This document shows, piece by piece, positions 34,877 through 44,234 of a stretch of 64,000 nucleotides of DNA. The notes below the pieces were generated by a model. The model was not told the origin of the DNA, searched no databases, and saw only the letters and a list, made by a program, of their open reading frames with translations. Position numbers and translations under genes: made by a program. Position 1 is the stretch's first letter, and each line of letters opens with the position of its first letter. This stretch comes from Methanosarcina thermophila TM-1 (lineage in GTDB: Archaea; Halobacteriota; Methanosarcinia; Methanosarcinales; Methanosarcinaceae): NCBI RefSeq assembly GCF_000969885.1, contig NZ_CP009501.1, positions 310,001-374,000 on the forward strand, read 5' to 3'.

Positions 34877-35182
34877 ATGATAGGCACAAATGAACTCTTA
34901 ATGATTTTCGGAGTAATTGTACTCCTTTTCGGGGCATCCAAACTTCCGGAACTTGCCCGCTCCATGGGAAGTTCAATGGGAGAATTTAAGAAAGCCCAGA
35001 GAGAATCGGAACTAAGTCTGAAGGAATTTGAAAGGTCCCTTAAGGAGCCCGCAGCTTCGAAGAGCAAGATACAGGAAACCGCCGAGAAACTCGGGATTGA
35101 TATAAGAGGTAAAACCGACGAACAGCTCCTGGATGAAATCCAGAAATCTGCAGAAAAGCCAAAGGAAGTCTCCGAACCCTGA
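34877..35182 (+). CDS. tatA: Twin-arginine translocase subunit TatA (copy 2)
   Basis: 101 residues beginning MIGTNELLMIFGVIVLLFG, then GASKLPELARSMGSSMGEFKKA, clearly a paralogue of the preceding tatA. I set the start at the ATG at 34877, which aligns with MIGTPELIAI of the other copy and has GAGG upstream; the open frame continues 17 codons further upstream without a ribosome site. It lies 262 bases after the first tatA, with AT-rich DNA between them that could carry a separate promoter (TATA-like runs near 34715-34760). Confidence 0.92.
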   Translation: MIGTNELLMIFGVIVLLFGASKLPELARSMGSSMGEFKKAQRESELSLKEFERSLKEPAASKSKIQETAEKLGIDIRGKTDEQLLDEIQKSAEKPKEVSEP

Positions 35183-35337
35183 GAATACCTGAAAAGTTGC
35201 TTCTCTGCTTTTCATGGCATTTAACTCAGGTTTAACCTTTTATCGAAGCCTGTCATTTTAATTTTATTTTAGCTCATATTCTTAATTTTATTTTCAATCG
35301 GGTCCGGATAGTGTTATAATTCATCAGGAGACCTTTT

Positions 35338-35859
35338 GTGGTTGAGTTAATCAGCGAAGTTGACAAAAACGATAACTTTCTCAGACTACGTGATCGAGAG
35401 GATTTTTATTCAGGAGAACACATCCACAGGGCTGCTCAGCTTATCCTGCTTAACCCTGAGAATGAAATGCTCGTACAGAAAAGGTCGTCTAGAAAACGCT
35501 GGTATCCGAACCGTTACACATACTCGGTAAGCGGTACTGTAGCGGACGAATCTTATGAAGCCTGCATGATGCGGGAAATGCGTGAAGAGATCGGAATCTC
35601 AGTTCCTTTCCGGAAACTATTTAAGATCTCCTGTATTTTCGGAAACAAAGGAGCCTTCCACATGATATTTTCAGGTCGATGCTCGGCAAAAATTGCAAAC
35701 TTAATTCGACCAGATCCCGAAGAAGCCGATTATGTTGAATGGATAGATCTGGAAGAATTGTACAGGGCTGTCAGAGCCGAACCTGAAAAATATACGCCTT
35801 CCCTGCGAGCAGGAATTATAAAAATCTTCCAGGAAGGATATGAAAAATATCTCTTCTGA
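35338..35859 (+). CDS. Nudix hydrolase (IPP-isomerase-like type)
   Basis: 173 residues. The Nudix box runs from G-T-V-A-D-E through CMMREMREEIGI near residues 66-88 and is complete. The N-terminal HIHRAAQLILLNPENEMLVQ block and C-terminal EEADYVEWIDLEEL resemble the isopentenyl-diphosphate-isomerase-like subgroup of Nudix enzymes, but a single box cannot prove the substrate. Start is GTG at 35338, preceded by AGGAG at good distance. It is solitary, downstream of the Tat cluster. Confidence 0.88.
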   Translation: MVELISEVDKNDNFLRLRDREDFYSGEHIHRAAQLILLNPENEMLVQKRSSRKRWYPNRYTYSVSGTVADESYEACMMREMREEIGISVPFRKLFKISCIFGNKGAFHMIFSGRCSAKIANLIRPDPEEADYVEWIDLEELYRAVRAEPEKYTPSLRAGIIKIFQEGYEKYLF

Positions 35860-36579
35860 CAAAGTAATAACTTTTTTTTCTAAGTAATGAAAACCTTTTC
35901 TTAACTTTTTCTTAAAGAGATTGGAGCTTATATTTCTAAAAACAAAGTCTCAATAGAATGAAAAGATAGTAGATTGGATACATTCAGAATCTGGTCTCAT
36001 ATAAATGGCGCGTCAGAATCACATCCTCAAATTTTGAAAGAAAAATTTGAAAGAACAAATCTGGATAAAGAGATCATACAAAATCACTCTTAATCTGCGA
36101 TAAATGAAGCCATTGATTAATCAAAAAGGAAATGGAAACCTTTCAGGCTGAGAAAAGAATCCATGATGCAATTCTGGTATGGTTCATTTCTCTTTTATGA
36201 AAAGCGACTTTAGAGCTTTTTTCCAGTCACAACACGCCAATATACTGAGAAATATTAAAAGAATTGTCCAGCAAAGCAATGATAAAAACATAATAGTTAT
36301 TATCAACACATAATTAAATAGTTTATCATGTTATCGACAAGAAATTAGCGTGTTATCAACAAGAAATTAAATAGTTTAGCATGTAGTAGAAAATAAGCCA
36401 GAGAAATGATTACCGGAGTAAAAAGAAACCGTGGAAATTCAGCTATCTTGCAGGATGATAGATTACGATATTTCTGAAAGAAATTTCAGATAGGCTTTTT
36501 CCTGAATTCCGGGCACTCTCCTGTTTTTTTTACTGGCTCTCACTACTTCCGGGCTTCCTGACACTTATATTTATCCGGC
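35860..36579. other. Spacer with decayed, short repeats
   Basis: About 720 bases. No recognisable gene. A short plus-strand frame (36197-36313, beginning M-K-S-D-F-R-A-F-F) lacks a ribosome site. Near 36300-36390 the phrase CAAGAAATTA(AATAGTTTA) with ATGTTATC recurs three times. The region contains convergent 3' ends of the Nudix gene and amrS. Confidence 0.3.
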
Positions 36580-37644
36580 TCAGTATCCATATTCATCTGA
36601 TGCTTCTTTTAAGCCAGCGTATTCACCTATAATGGGAATATGTTCCCCGCACTTTGGACAGGTCTTCTCAGGTGTAATATCATACTTCTCGATCGCAAAT
36701 AAGCCCCGGGCAATTAGCAGTTTTCCGCAATTCGGGCAGAAGGTATTGTTTCTCTCACTGCCAGGCACATTGCCCATGTAAACATATTTAAGCCCTTCCT
36801 CAGTTGCGATTTTACAGGCTTCTTGCATAGTTTTTATAGGTGTGGGGGAGACGTTCTGCATCTTGTACTGCGGGTGGAAACGTGTAAAATGCAGGGGGGT
36901 CTCAGGTCCCAGGTTTTTGTAGACCCATTTTGAGAGCTCCCTGAGTTCATCAAGGGAATCGTTTGCACCCGGTATGATCAGGGTTGTAATCTCTACATGT
37001 ATGCCGAGCTGTTTTGCAAGGACTGAAGCCTCAAGCACAGGAGCCAGTTTTGCGCTGGCGACATTGTGGTAAAATTTTTCATTAAAAGCTTTAATGTCGA
37101 TATTTGCGGCATCCAGATAAGGCGCAATATGTTTTAGGGCATCAGGCGTCATGTACCCGTTTGTCACATAAATTGTTGCAAGCCCTGCGTCCTTTGCCAG
37201 TTTTGCACACTCGTAAGTGTACTCGTGCCAGATCGTGGGTTCGTTATAGGTCCAGGCAATTGAACTTGAACGTGAGAGAAGCGCCCTTTCAATCAGCTCA
37301 CCAGGAAGGATATCCATTGTATAAGCTTCTTCTAGGCAAGCCTGGGAAATTGCCCAGTTCTGGCAGTGCTTGCAGCGGAAATTGCATCCTATCGACCCTA
37401 CTGAGTAAGCATAAGATCCCGGATAAAAGTGATAAAGAGGTTTCTTTTCTATAGGGTCAACGGCTTCGCTTGAGACTGTCCCGTAAATAAGCGTATATAA
37501 TTGTCCGTCCCTGTTTTCCCTGACCCCACAAAAGCCCCTTTTCCCCGGAGGAATTTTACAACTCTGGGCGCAGAGATTACAATGTACTTTGTTGTCCCCG
37601 ATTTTCTCGTAAAGCATGGCATCTTTTATCACATCGATCCCCAT
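36580..37644 (-). CDS. amrS: AmmeMemoRadiSam radical SAM enzyme AmrS
   Basis: 354 residues. N-terminal CNLCAQSCKIPPGKRGFC with conserved Cys, then the radical-SAM cluster motif C-N-F-R-C-K-H-C (C87, C91, C94) following YSVGSIG, and SIAWTYNEPTIWHEY. The C-terminus has a zinc-ribbon-like pair of CPNCGK and CPKCGE. This is the AmrS member of the Memo/AMMECR1 system, found widely in archaea, whose reaction is not established. AmrA/Memo and AmrB partner genes are not in the window. Start ATG at 37644 has no ribosome site; GTG at 37632, preceded by GGGGAT, is an alternative that would give IKDAMLYEK as N-terminus. Confidence 0.9.
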   Translation of the reverse strand: MGIDVIKDAMLYEKIGDNKVHCNLCAQSCKIPPGKRGFCGVRENRDGQLYTLIYGTVSSEAVDPIEKKPLYHFYPGSYAYSVGSIGCNFRCKHCQNWAISQACLEEAYTMDILPGELIERALLSRSSSIAWTYNEPTIWHEYTYECAKLAKDAGLATIYVTNGYMTPDALKHIAPYLDAANIDIKAFNEKFYHNVASAKLAPVLEASVLAKQLGIHVEITTLIIPGANDSLDELRELSKWVYKNLGPETPLHFTRFHPQYKMQNVSPTPIKTMQEACKIATEEGLKYVYMGNVPGSERNNTFCPNCGKLLIARGLFAIEKYDITPEKTCPKCGEHIPIIGEYAGLKEASDEYGY

Positions 37645-37702
37645 CTAGAAATTGTTTTTTTGTATAATAACGGTTGCTGTTATTATATTTCCCTCTGTTC
37701 TA

Positions 37703-37985
37703 GAAGCAAGTGAAATACTCTTTTCTGTTACTAGAAAATTGAAATTGCCAGAAAGACGAGGGAAAAATACAGCATGCTCAAGGATTTTCTCATGCACTTC
37801 GGGCTTGATGAAACACCGCAGAAGAAGATGCCTGCAAAATTGAGCATATCCTTAATCCAAAAACAGCACGTACATTGGAAAAATTTATAGAATTTATGGA
37901 TAAGGAAGAAGAATCTAAAATCTGGATAGATCATTTCAGATATTTTGTTATTTTTTATGTACTCTTGTTTAAACTGACACTTTAA
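37703..37985 (+). pseudogene. Decayed DtxR/MntR-type metal-dependent regulator
   Basis: Plus-strand fragments in shifting frames read EASEILFSVTRKLKLPERR (37703 on), then MLKDFLMHFGLDE (37772 on), then AEEDACKIEHILNPKTARTL and EKFIEFMDKEEES, to TAA at 37983-37985. The third block, with the AEEDAC-IEH motif, is characteristic of the dimerisation/metal-binding domain of DtxR-family (IdeR/MntR) repressors. The DNA-binding N-terminus is missing and at least one frameshift occurs near 37812. The gene is clearly dead. Confidence 0.65.
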
Positions 37986-38025
37986 ATGGAAAATTCAGAG
38001 CAAGAAAATAATTTAAAAAAGGAAT

Positions 38026-38211
38026 TTAGAAAGACGCGTCTACGTAATCGACCGGTCTTTTAAAAACAGCTGTTATCATACCGTTTTCATCAATTTCATC
38101 CGCAAACTTGATGAGTTCCCAGCCTTCAACTCCAAGTCGGTTAAGATCTTCTTTTGTCTTTGACCACTCACTGAACCTTATCTCTTTAACATCATATTCC
38201 CAGATGGTCAT
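38026..38211 (-). CDS. DUF4177-like small protein
   Basis: 61 residues: MTIWEYDVKEI, then NRLGVEGWELIKFADEI and a C-terminal VFKRPVD. This arrangement (aromatic start, LGxxGWEL, final FKR) matches DUF4177-type small beta proteins of unknown function. GGAGATGATTAA precedes the ATG at perfect distance. It lies alone between the DtxR remnant and the DUF362 gene. Confidence 0.7.
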   Translation of the reverse strand: MTIWEYDVKEIRFSEWSKTKEDLNRLGVEGWELIKFADEIDENGMITAVFKRPVDYVDASF

Positions 38212-38430
38212 TTAATCATCTCCAGTAAAGTTGGGTAAAGTTAACTCATATATTAAGTTGTGGCATCTGCTATATTTATCTTTTTAAAAAATAGAATTGC
38301 GATCAAAGCAAGTAAAGTTGAGTTATAGTTTGATCTGGGAATTGATCTTGAAATTGGGTTGACACCCGGGTTTCTTGAGAGGAATGAGTAAAAAGGAAAA
38401 ATTGTTGAGAGTTGATTTAAACAAATCAAT

Positions 38431-39540
38431 TCAAATCTCAACCAGTTTATACTCCCGGCTTCCAAGCCCGATTTCTTCTCCATATTTGAGCTGATGAGTT
38501 CCGTCAACCTTTGGCCAGGCGCCCTTGAATTTATCGGCTCCGGCTTCGTGGTTAAATTGCAGGGAGGAGCTGACAAGCCCTTTCTGATTATTTACGAGGT
38601 CGTAACTTGCCTGGTCAAGGGCAACAGGATCAGTTGAAGCCAGGATTCCTATATCCGGCACAATAGGCGCATCGCTCCAGGGCACACAGTCGCAGTCAGG
38701 TGTAATTTTAAGCAGGAAATTAATATAACCTACCCTGTTTTCCTTTCCTTTCACCGCGCCATATGCGTATTCTGTAACGCATTCCAGAAACTCCGGGATG
38801 TCGTTTTCCCAGTCGATATCAATTGCCTCCGACGGACAGGCTTCCATACATTGCCCGCAGCTTATGCAGATATTAGGCTCGATCATTGAAACCTCGCCTA
38901 CAAGAGCAGAAGCTCCAACCGGACAGATCTCAACGCATTTCCCGCAGGCTACGCACTTTTCTTCAACAACGTGCGGGCTTGTCCTGAAGTGCTGTTCTTT
39001 CTTGCCGGCTGCGGGAGCACAGCCCATAGCAAGATTTTTGATAGCCCCTCCAAAACCGGCTACGATATGCCCCTTAAAATGGGACATCACAATCATGGAG
39101 TCCGCAGCAGCAATATCTGACCCTATTTTTACGGAATTGAAATGCTTCAGCCCGATCTCGACCTCTGCCGCGTTCTGGCTCTTCAAGCCGTCCGATATAA
39201 TAAGTGGAGCCCGGACGACGGAATAATCAAAACCATGTTCTATTGCTGTTGTCAGATGATCGACGGCATTATGCCGGCTGCCCGAATAAAGTGTATTCGT
39301 ATCCGTGATAAACGGTTTTGCCCCGGCTGCCCGGACCTTTTCTACAACCTGCCGTACAAAGACCGGATTTATGTATCCATCGTTCCCATACTCTCCAAAA
39401 TGAACCTTTATTGCAGTCAGGTCGTCTGACCCCAGAAGCTCAACAAACCCTGCTTCATCAAAAAGCCTCTGAATCTTGCTGATGGTATTTACCTGTGGGT
39501 TTCTAGCCCTGAGATCTGCAAAATAAACTTTACTTGCCGT
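38431..39540 (-). CDS. DUF362 protein with two [4Fe-4S] ferredoxin motifs; ACG start likely
   Basis: 369 residues. N-terminal half is a DUF362 domain (KVYFADLRARNPQVNTISKI, HFGEYGNDGYINPVFVRQVV, TDTNTLYSGSRHNAVDHL, HFKGHIVAGFGGAIKNLAMG). The second half has two C-x2-C-x2-C-x3-CP clusters (CVACGKCVEICP and CISCGQCMEACP), so it is an iron-sulfur electron-transfer protein of unknown partner. No ATG, GTG or TTG starts the domain; the first canonical start, a TTG at 39186, would drop 118 conserved residues. The frame is closed on the 5' side by TAA at 39541-39543, and AGGAGG is seven bases before the following ACG at 39540. Hence ACG is the likely start. Confidence 0.85.
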   Translation of the reverse strand, partial: TASKVYFADLRARNPQVNTISKIQRLFDEAGFVELLGSDDLTAIKVHFGEYGNDGYINPVFVRQVVEKVRAAGAKPFITDTNTLYSGSRHNAVDHLTTAIEHGFDYSVVRAPLIISDGLKSQNAAEVEIGLKHFNSVKIGSDIAAADSMIVMSHFKGHIVAGFGGAIKNLAMGCAPAAGKKEQHFRTSPHVVEEKCVACGKCVEICPVGASALVGEVSMIEPNICISCGQCMEACPSEAIDIDWENDIPEFLECVTEYAYGAVKGKENRVGYINFLLKITPDCDCVPWSDAPIVPDIGILASTDPVALDQASYDLVNNQKGLVSSSLQFNHEAGADKFKGAWPKVDGTHQLKYGEEIGLGSREYKLVEI

Positions 39541-39829
39541 TTACGTCCCTCCTAATCTAGATTTATGCTTTATCCTGAATGTGAAATTAAAAGTGTGAAG
39601 TTAAGAAAGTGTTTTTTATTTTTAGGTATTGCGCTGGATGGAAAGAAAAGTTACTGGTCAATAAAGTTCACATATCACAAAGATTCTGTAAAAAATTTAA
39701 AATATGTTTGGATGGCGATAAATTCCTGATAATTCTTAATTCTTGGTAATTCCTGCCTAAAATCGAAATATCTTATAAATCTTATCTTACGACTTTCCAG
39801 TAAATCTCTTATATTTTTAATATCCACCG

Positions 39830-40348
39830 CTATTTTCTTGAATCTTTCCTTTTCAAGCCGCTTTTGTTAAGTAAAATTACAGGTCTTGCCCCGGAGGAAT
39901 ATACAATTGCGAGATACCTTTCAAGTCTTTTAAGGTTGAGATCCTTTCCCACGGCAGTCACAATAAAAATGGTATCAAGATTTGCAGCAATTACCTGCTC
40001 CTCACCCTCGTTTCCTGCTGCCCCTCTTGAGAGGCAGGTTCTCCTGGGAAGGACATTAACAATCATTCGGGAGCCCAGTTCTGGCTGGTCAAACAAAACG
40101 ACATAATCTCCTACAGCTGGCTGCTTCCCGATTTTCTGGAGTGCACCGGAAATTCCAGCCTGCACGACAGCTCCAGGGATAAGAACCTCACAGACCGTTT
40201 TATGCCTTGATGCGACTCTTCCGGGAATGTAAGAACCCTTGTAAGCAGAAAAAGCCAGTTCAAGCTTTTTGTTCCAGCCTGGAATAGTATCGGCGTCGCT
40301 GTGGACTGAATTATGACCTGAACTCTCTGTTTCTCTATGATTGTTCAT
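39830..40348 (-). pseudogene. RsgA-type GTPase truncated before its G domain
   Basis: From about 40348 the minus strand encodes the N-terminal OB-like domain of RsgA ([60 protein letters not shown]) and the start of the circularly permuted GTPase ([29 protein letters not shown]). It then ends after a short unrelated tail (KRKDSRK) at 39830. The G1 to G3 loops and the C-terminal zinc domain are missing. Normal RsgA has about 330-360 residues; this has 172. It is a 3'-deleted copy; a complete copy may exist elsewhere. Confidence 0.7.
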
Positions 40349-40547
40349 GAAGTGGAAGTATCTGATTAAATGGATAAATATTTTGATATTTGCCTTTTCT
40401 CGGTCAGATTGTTCCTGAAAATTTCTTTCCTGCCGGCTGCAAAAGTTTTCCTGCCCGATAACTGGCTCTATTATAAATCCCTTTTCTCTACTTCCCTTTT
40501 TCTCTATTTTCAAATTCTTTTTATAGTAAAGTAGTAAATTCAAAATA

Positions 40548-40874
40548 ATGATCGATTCTGCATCTTTACAAATAACTGCAGTTTTTATTGTCATCGTTAT
40601 AGCTATTTTACTTATACCCTTACATTTATGGAAAAGGCTCTATAAGGCTGAAAAATATATTGGAAGCTCTACTGAAGAGAAAGAAAATGAGAGCGAGGAT
40701 GAAAAAGAGGATTCGGTGGCGCTTGATCTTTCCCTTGGCATATCATTCGGTTTGATACTTGGCCTTTTGATAGACGATATGATCCTGGGAATTGCTCTCG
40801 GACCTGCTCTTGGAATGGTTTTTGGAGCTATATATGAGGAAAAAGAAAAGAAAAAGGACGTGAAAGATAAATAA
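40548..40874 (+). CDS. Small membrane protein with GxxxG-rich span
   Basis: 108 residues: an N-terminal hydrophobic span ([20 protein letters not shown]), an acidic linker ([15 protein letters not shown]), and a second Gly-rich hydrophobic hairpin ([37 protein letters not shown]) followed by a charged tail. The second part looks like a glycine-zipper insertion. No ribosome site is visible; a TATA-like TTTTTATA about 35 bases upstream could give a leaderless or short-leader transcript. Unknown function. Confidence 0.55.
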   Translation: MIDSASLQITAVFIVIVIAILLIPLHLWKRLYKAEKYIGSSTEEKENESEDEKEDSVALDLSLGISFGLILGLLIDDMILGIALGPALGMVFGAIYEEKEKKKDVKDK

Positions 40875-41174
40875 TAACGTACTTTCATGCCAAGTAAAGG
40901 AGATACATTTTCAAGGCTGAAAACTTCAGGACTTTTTCTTTGTTCATCAAGTGTGAGACCAATCAATAGATGACAAACTAATTTGTTCCTATAGATTCTC
41001 AACAAAAAACATCTCAAGGTGGGAATGCAGCTATTTTCATCAGGAGTTATTTCATATGTTTTTTGTCTGTAGTTTAGGAGATCAAATACAACCATGACTA
41101 CTTATTTTTATAACTGCAAAACATAGGATTTAGAGTAAAAAGTAGTATTTGAGTGAGTTCTGAGAGGGGTTTGA
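40875..41174. other. Spacer with possible transposase tail
   Basis: TACTTTCATGCCAAG (40880-40894) repeats the end of the decayed transposase at 6790-6805. In the plus frame both copies encode L-S-C-Q near the end of an open frame (here [15 protein letters not shown], stop at 40922), so this may be the last bit of another transposase copy. The rest is noncoding. A minus-strand open stretch here overlaps the membrane-protein gene and is not called. Confidence 0.3.
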
Positions 41175-41875
41175 ATGGATCTTTCTATAGATATCGTACC
41201 TGTATCTGTGAAAATGATAAATGCATTTATTATCAGAGATGAAGGGACCATCCTGGTCGATTCTGGATGTCCGGGGAGTGAAGATACCATACTTGAAAAA
41301 CTGCATGAGATAGGGGGTTGACCTGAAGATATCCGGCTCATAGTCCTCACACACGGACATGCGGACCATGCAGGAAGCGCCGCTGCCCTCAGGGAAAAAA
41401 CAGGTGCAAAGGTTGCTGTGCACCGCCTGGATGCAGACAAAGTTCGCGAAGGAAGGCAGGGGGGAAGCTACTTCCTACTGGAATTACGGGAAGGATTCTT
41501 GGGCTCTTTTTAGGTCAGGAAGCACTCTCCAGATACCCGGCTTTTGAACCTGATATTCTTATTGACGAATCCCTGGAACTGGAGGAATATGGAGTCCGAG
41601 GACGGGTGATCCACACACCAGGCCATTCTCCGGGCTGCGTTTTCGTCCTTCTGAAAAATGGGGATGCAATTACAGGAGACCTTATATTTCCTTCAATTCT
41701 TTCAGGAAAGCCGTCCCTTCCTTTCTGGGCAGATGATCCGGCTGAGGCCAGAAGGAGCATAAAAAAACTGATTGACATTACATCCGGAAAGATTTATATT
41801 GCTCACTGGAAACCGTTCAGTTCTGCGGAAGTAAAAAGGAGTTTTTCAAGCCTTTTTGAAGGCACTAATCCGTAA
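41175..41875 (+). pseudogene. MBL-fold metallo-hydrolase with a stop codon and a frameshift
   Basis: From the ATG at 41175 (AGGGGT upstream) the frame encodes MDLSIDIVPVSVKMINAFII, then TILVDSGCPGSE, and hits TGA at about 41319 inside what should be the loop before RLIVLTHGHADHAGS (the zinc-binding H-x-H-x-D-H motif). Further on, a frameshift in the G-run at 41458-41463 leads into GITGRILGLFLGQEALSRYP, RGRVIHTPGHSPGC and ITGDLIFPS, to TAA at 41873. The total length leaves a remainder of two. When intact it would be a glyoxalase-II-like metallo-beta-lactamase-fold hydrolase of about 233 residues. Confidence 0.8.
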
Positions 41876-41998
41876 AAACTCAGACGTAGAGTAAAACTCC
41901 GCAAGCACAGGTTTTAAAGTAAGCCTATATATTCTAGGGACATAACTTTTAGGAAAGTAAGATTCGCGAACTGTTTGCTCTTCCATTATGCTTACAAT

Positions 41999-42121
41999 CT
42001 ACATTTCATCTAGGTATCTCTGCAGCTTATCCGCAAGTTTGCCAATATGAATTCCATCAACGATGAACTTGGACTGCAAAAGCATCATAAGTTTGCTTTC
42101 TCTTTTATGATATGTGTCCAT
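41999..42121 (-). CDS. Possible 40-residue helical protein
   Basis: A minus-strand ATG at 42121 opens a frame to TAG at 41999-42001 encoding M-D-T-Y-H-K-R-E, then KLMMLLQSKFIVDGIHIGKL and ADKLQRYLDEM: an amphipathic helical peptide with coding-like composition. No ribosome site. It could be a conserved small ORF or the end of a lost gene. It lies next to the left member of the repeat pair flanking the catalase. Confidence 0.3.
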   Translation of the reverse strand: MDTYHKRESKLMMLLQSKFIVDGIHIGKLADKLQRYLDEM

Positions 42122-42172
42122 CAGTATTTAAAAAGTAAATATTACAATATTCCAAAATAATTAAAAAAAGGA

Positions 42173-42253
42173 ATTATCAAGTCTATGAGGATTAAGAACT
42201 ATTTCAGCTACATTCAAGCCTGTAAATTGTTTATTCCTCTAGACCTGATAGTA
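42173..42253. repeat. Imperfect direct repeat flanking the catalase, left copy
   Basis: TTATCAAGTCTATGAG, then CTGTAAATTGTTTATTCCTC and TAGACCTGATAGTACC, resemble 44028-44109 (TTATCAAGTCCATTAG, then ATGTAAACTATTTCTTCCCC and ATAGACCTGACGAGCC) over about 80 bases at roughly 60-65% identity by eye. The pair brackets the catalase gene exactly. Confidence 0.45.
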
Positions 42254-42275
42254 CCGCTAATGGCAATTTTAATAG

Positions 42276-43973
42276 TTACAAAAGCCACGGATCATCTTCG
42301 GGCTCAATGTAAGGATCGCCGTTAGTATCAATTTCCCTACCTGAATCTTTTTTCTCTGTAGGTTGATTTAATTCAGGATGCTTATTGTTTGCTTCATAGT
42401 TGGCTTGTCTTGAAGTACGCGCTGGCAAATTTAAATCAACAGTTGAGATGTCTATCCCCAGTGCTTTTGCAACGCCCTCACCATATTTAGGATCTGCCTG
42501 ATAGCAATTGTAAATGTGCCTGTGTTTGATTTGGAGAGTAGAATCGCCCATATTTCTGGCGGTATTTTCAAACAAAACCTGCTGCTGATCAGGAGTCATA
42601 GCTCTGAACAACTCTCCTGGCTGGGTGTAATAGTCATTGTCATCTTCTCTGAAATCATACCTCATGATATCTGTTGAACCTGTTTTTTCAACTGGAAGTG
42701 CATATTGAGGTTGATCTTTCCAGTTTCCATAGCTATTGGGCTCATAATTCAGTTGACTTCCTCTATTGCCATCAACTCTCATCTTTCCGTCTCTATGGAA
42801 ACTGTGATAGTTTTTAACACCCTGAGGAGAATTCACAGGTATCTGATGGTGATTCACACCCAATCTATACCTCTGTGCGTCTCCGTAAGAGAACAAACGT
42901 CCCTGCAACATGCGGTCCGGAGAAAAACTAATTCCTGGGACTACGTTAGCCGGTGAAAAAGCAGCCTGTTCCACGTCTGCAAAGTAGTTTTCAGGATTTT
43001 TGTTTAACTCAAATTCACCCACAGGTATCAGTGGAAAATCCTTTTTATACCACATTTTGGTCAGATCAAAGGGGTTATTCTTCATAGAGTTAGCCTGTTC
43101 CTCTGTCATAACCTGTATATACATTTTCCATTTTGGGAAATTGCCTTTTTCAATGGCTTCGTAAAGGTCTCTTTGATGGCTTTCGCGATCCATTCCAATA
43201 ACTCTTTCAGCTTCCTGGTCAGTGAGGTTTCTTATACCCTGTTGTGACCTGAAATGGAACTTTACCCATACCCGTTCATTATCTTTATTTATTAAACTGT
43301 AAGCATGACTGCTAAATCCATGCATGTGCCTGTAAGAAGAAGGTATTCCACGATCACCCATAATAATAGTTATCTGTAGCAGAGCTTCCGGTAATGATGT
43401 CCAGAAGTCCCAGTTAGTATTCGGGCTACGCATATTGGTACGCGGATCACGTTTAATAGCGTGGTTCAAATCAGGAAACTTTAGAGGGTCTCTGAAAAAG
43501 AATACAGGCGTGTTATTCCCTACCATGTCCCAATTGCCCTCTTCAGTGTAAAACTTCAAAGCAAAACCACGAATATCACGCTCTGCATCAGCTGCTCCAC
43601 GCTCACCCGCTACAGTAGAAAAGCGTGCAAACATTTTGGTTTGCTTTCCTATTTCAGAGAATATAGCTGCTTTAGTGTAATTGGTAATATCATGAGTTAC
43701 AGTAAATGTTCCAAATGCTCCTGAGCCTTTTGCATGCATTCTGCGTTCTGGAATTACTTCTCTGTCAAAATGTGCTAATTTTTCTAGAAACCAGATATCC
43801 TGTAGCATAAGAGGTCCGCGTCTACCGCTTGTCATGCTGTCCTGATTGTTTTCCACTGGAGCTCCTGCTACCGTAGTTAATTCAGGAGTGTCTCCCACTG
43901 TTTGATTTCTGCTTGGAAGTGGCTCCCCTAATTCATTTTTATCCATTGGATTTTTATAGTTGTCACCTATCAT
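42276..43973 (-). CDS. katA: Heme catalase (monofunctional, clade 3-like)
   Basis: 565 residues, full length. Catalytic His80 ([14 protein letters not shown]), Asn154 ([11 protein letters not shown]) and the proximal heme Tyr363 ([14 protein letters not shown]) are all present. It decomposes hydrogen peroxide; in a methanogen it supports survival of oxygen exposure. A hydrophilic C-terminal tail ends in [19 protein letters not shown] precedes the ATG at 43973. Monofunctional catalases are mainly bacterial, so lateral transfer is likely. It is flanked by an 80-base imperfect direct repeat. No adjacent regulator is seen. Confidence 0.96.
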   Translation of the reverse strand: MIGDNYKNPMDKNELGEPLPSRNQTVGDTPELTTVAGAPVENNQDSMTSGRRGPLMLQDIWFLEKLAHFDREVIPERRMHAKGSGAFGTFTVTHDITNYTKAAIFSEIGKQTKMFARFSTVAGERGAADAERDIRGFALKFYTEEGNWDMVGNNTPVFFFRDPLKFPDLNHAIKRDPRTNMRSPNTNWDFWTSLPEALLQITIIMGDRGIPSSYRHMHGFSSHAYSLINKDNERVWVKFHFRSQQGIRNLTDQEAERVIGMDRESHQRDLYEAIEKGNFPKWKMYIQVMTEEQANSMKNNPFDLTKMWYKKDFPLIPVGEFELNKNPENYFADVEQAAFSPANVVPGISFSPDRMLQGRLFSYGDAQRYRLGVNHHQIPVNSPQGVKNYHSFHRDGKMRVDGNRGSQLNYEPNSYGNWKDQPQYALPVEKTGSTDIMRYDFREDDNDYYTQPGELFRAMTPDQQQVLFENTARNMGDSTLQIKHRHIYNCYQADPKYGEGVAKALGIDISTVDLNLPARTSRQANYEANNKHPELNQPTEKKDSGREIDTNGDPYIEPEDDPWLL

Positions 43974-44027
43974 AAAATACCCTCAACTATATGCTCTCAC
44001 GTAACTTTTTCATATTCACATTTGAAG

Positions 44028-44109
44028 TTATCAAGTCCATTAGAAAAAAAACCATTTCCAGCAGAAATTAAGCATGTAAACTATTTCTTCCCCATAGACC
44101 TGACGAGCC
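44028..44109. repeat. Imperfect direct repeat flanking the catalase, right copy
   Basis: Counterpart of 42173-42253, lying 55-136 bases upstream of the catalase ATG in the same orientation. It could be a relic of duplication or of the event that brought the catalase in. Confidence 0.45.
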
Positions 44110-44234
44110 TCAAAATCTCTTCAACTATAAAAGCAAATTTCTTTGCTACTTAGTTTACTATACAGTTAGAACCTTATATTAGTTCTGGTTAACATTTTTT
44201 GTTATATTTGTCCAACCTTTGTGCATTACTAGCA

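Noticed and set aside
40640-41095. 151-codon minus-strand open frame
   Set aside because: It is largely antisense to the small membrane protein gene at 40548-40874, and its N-terminal half matches no family I know.
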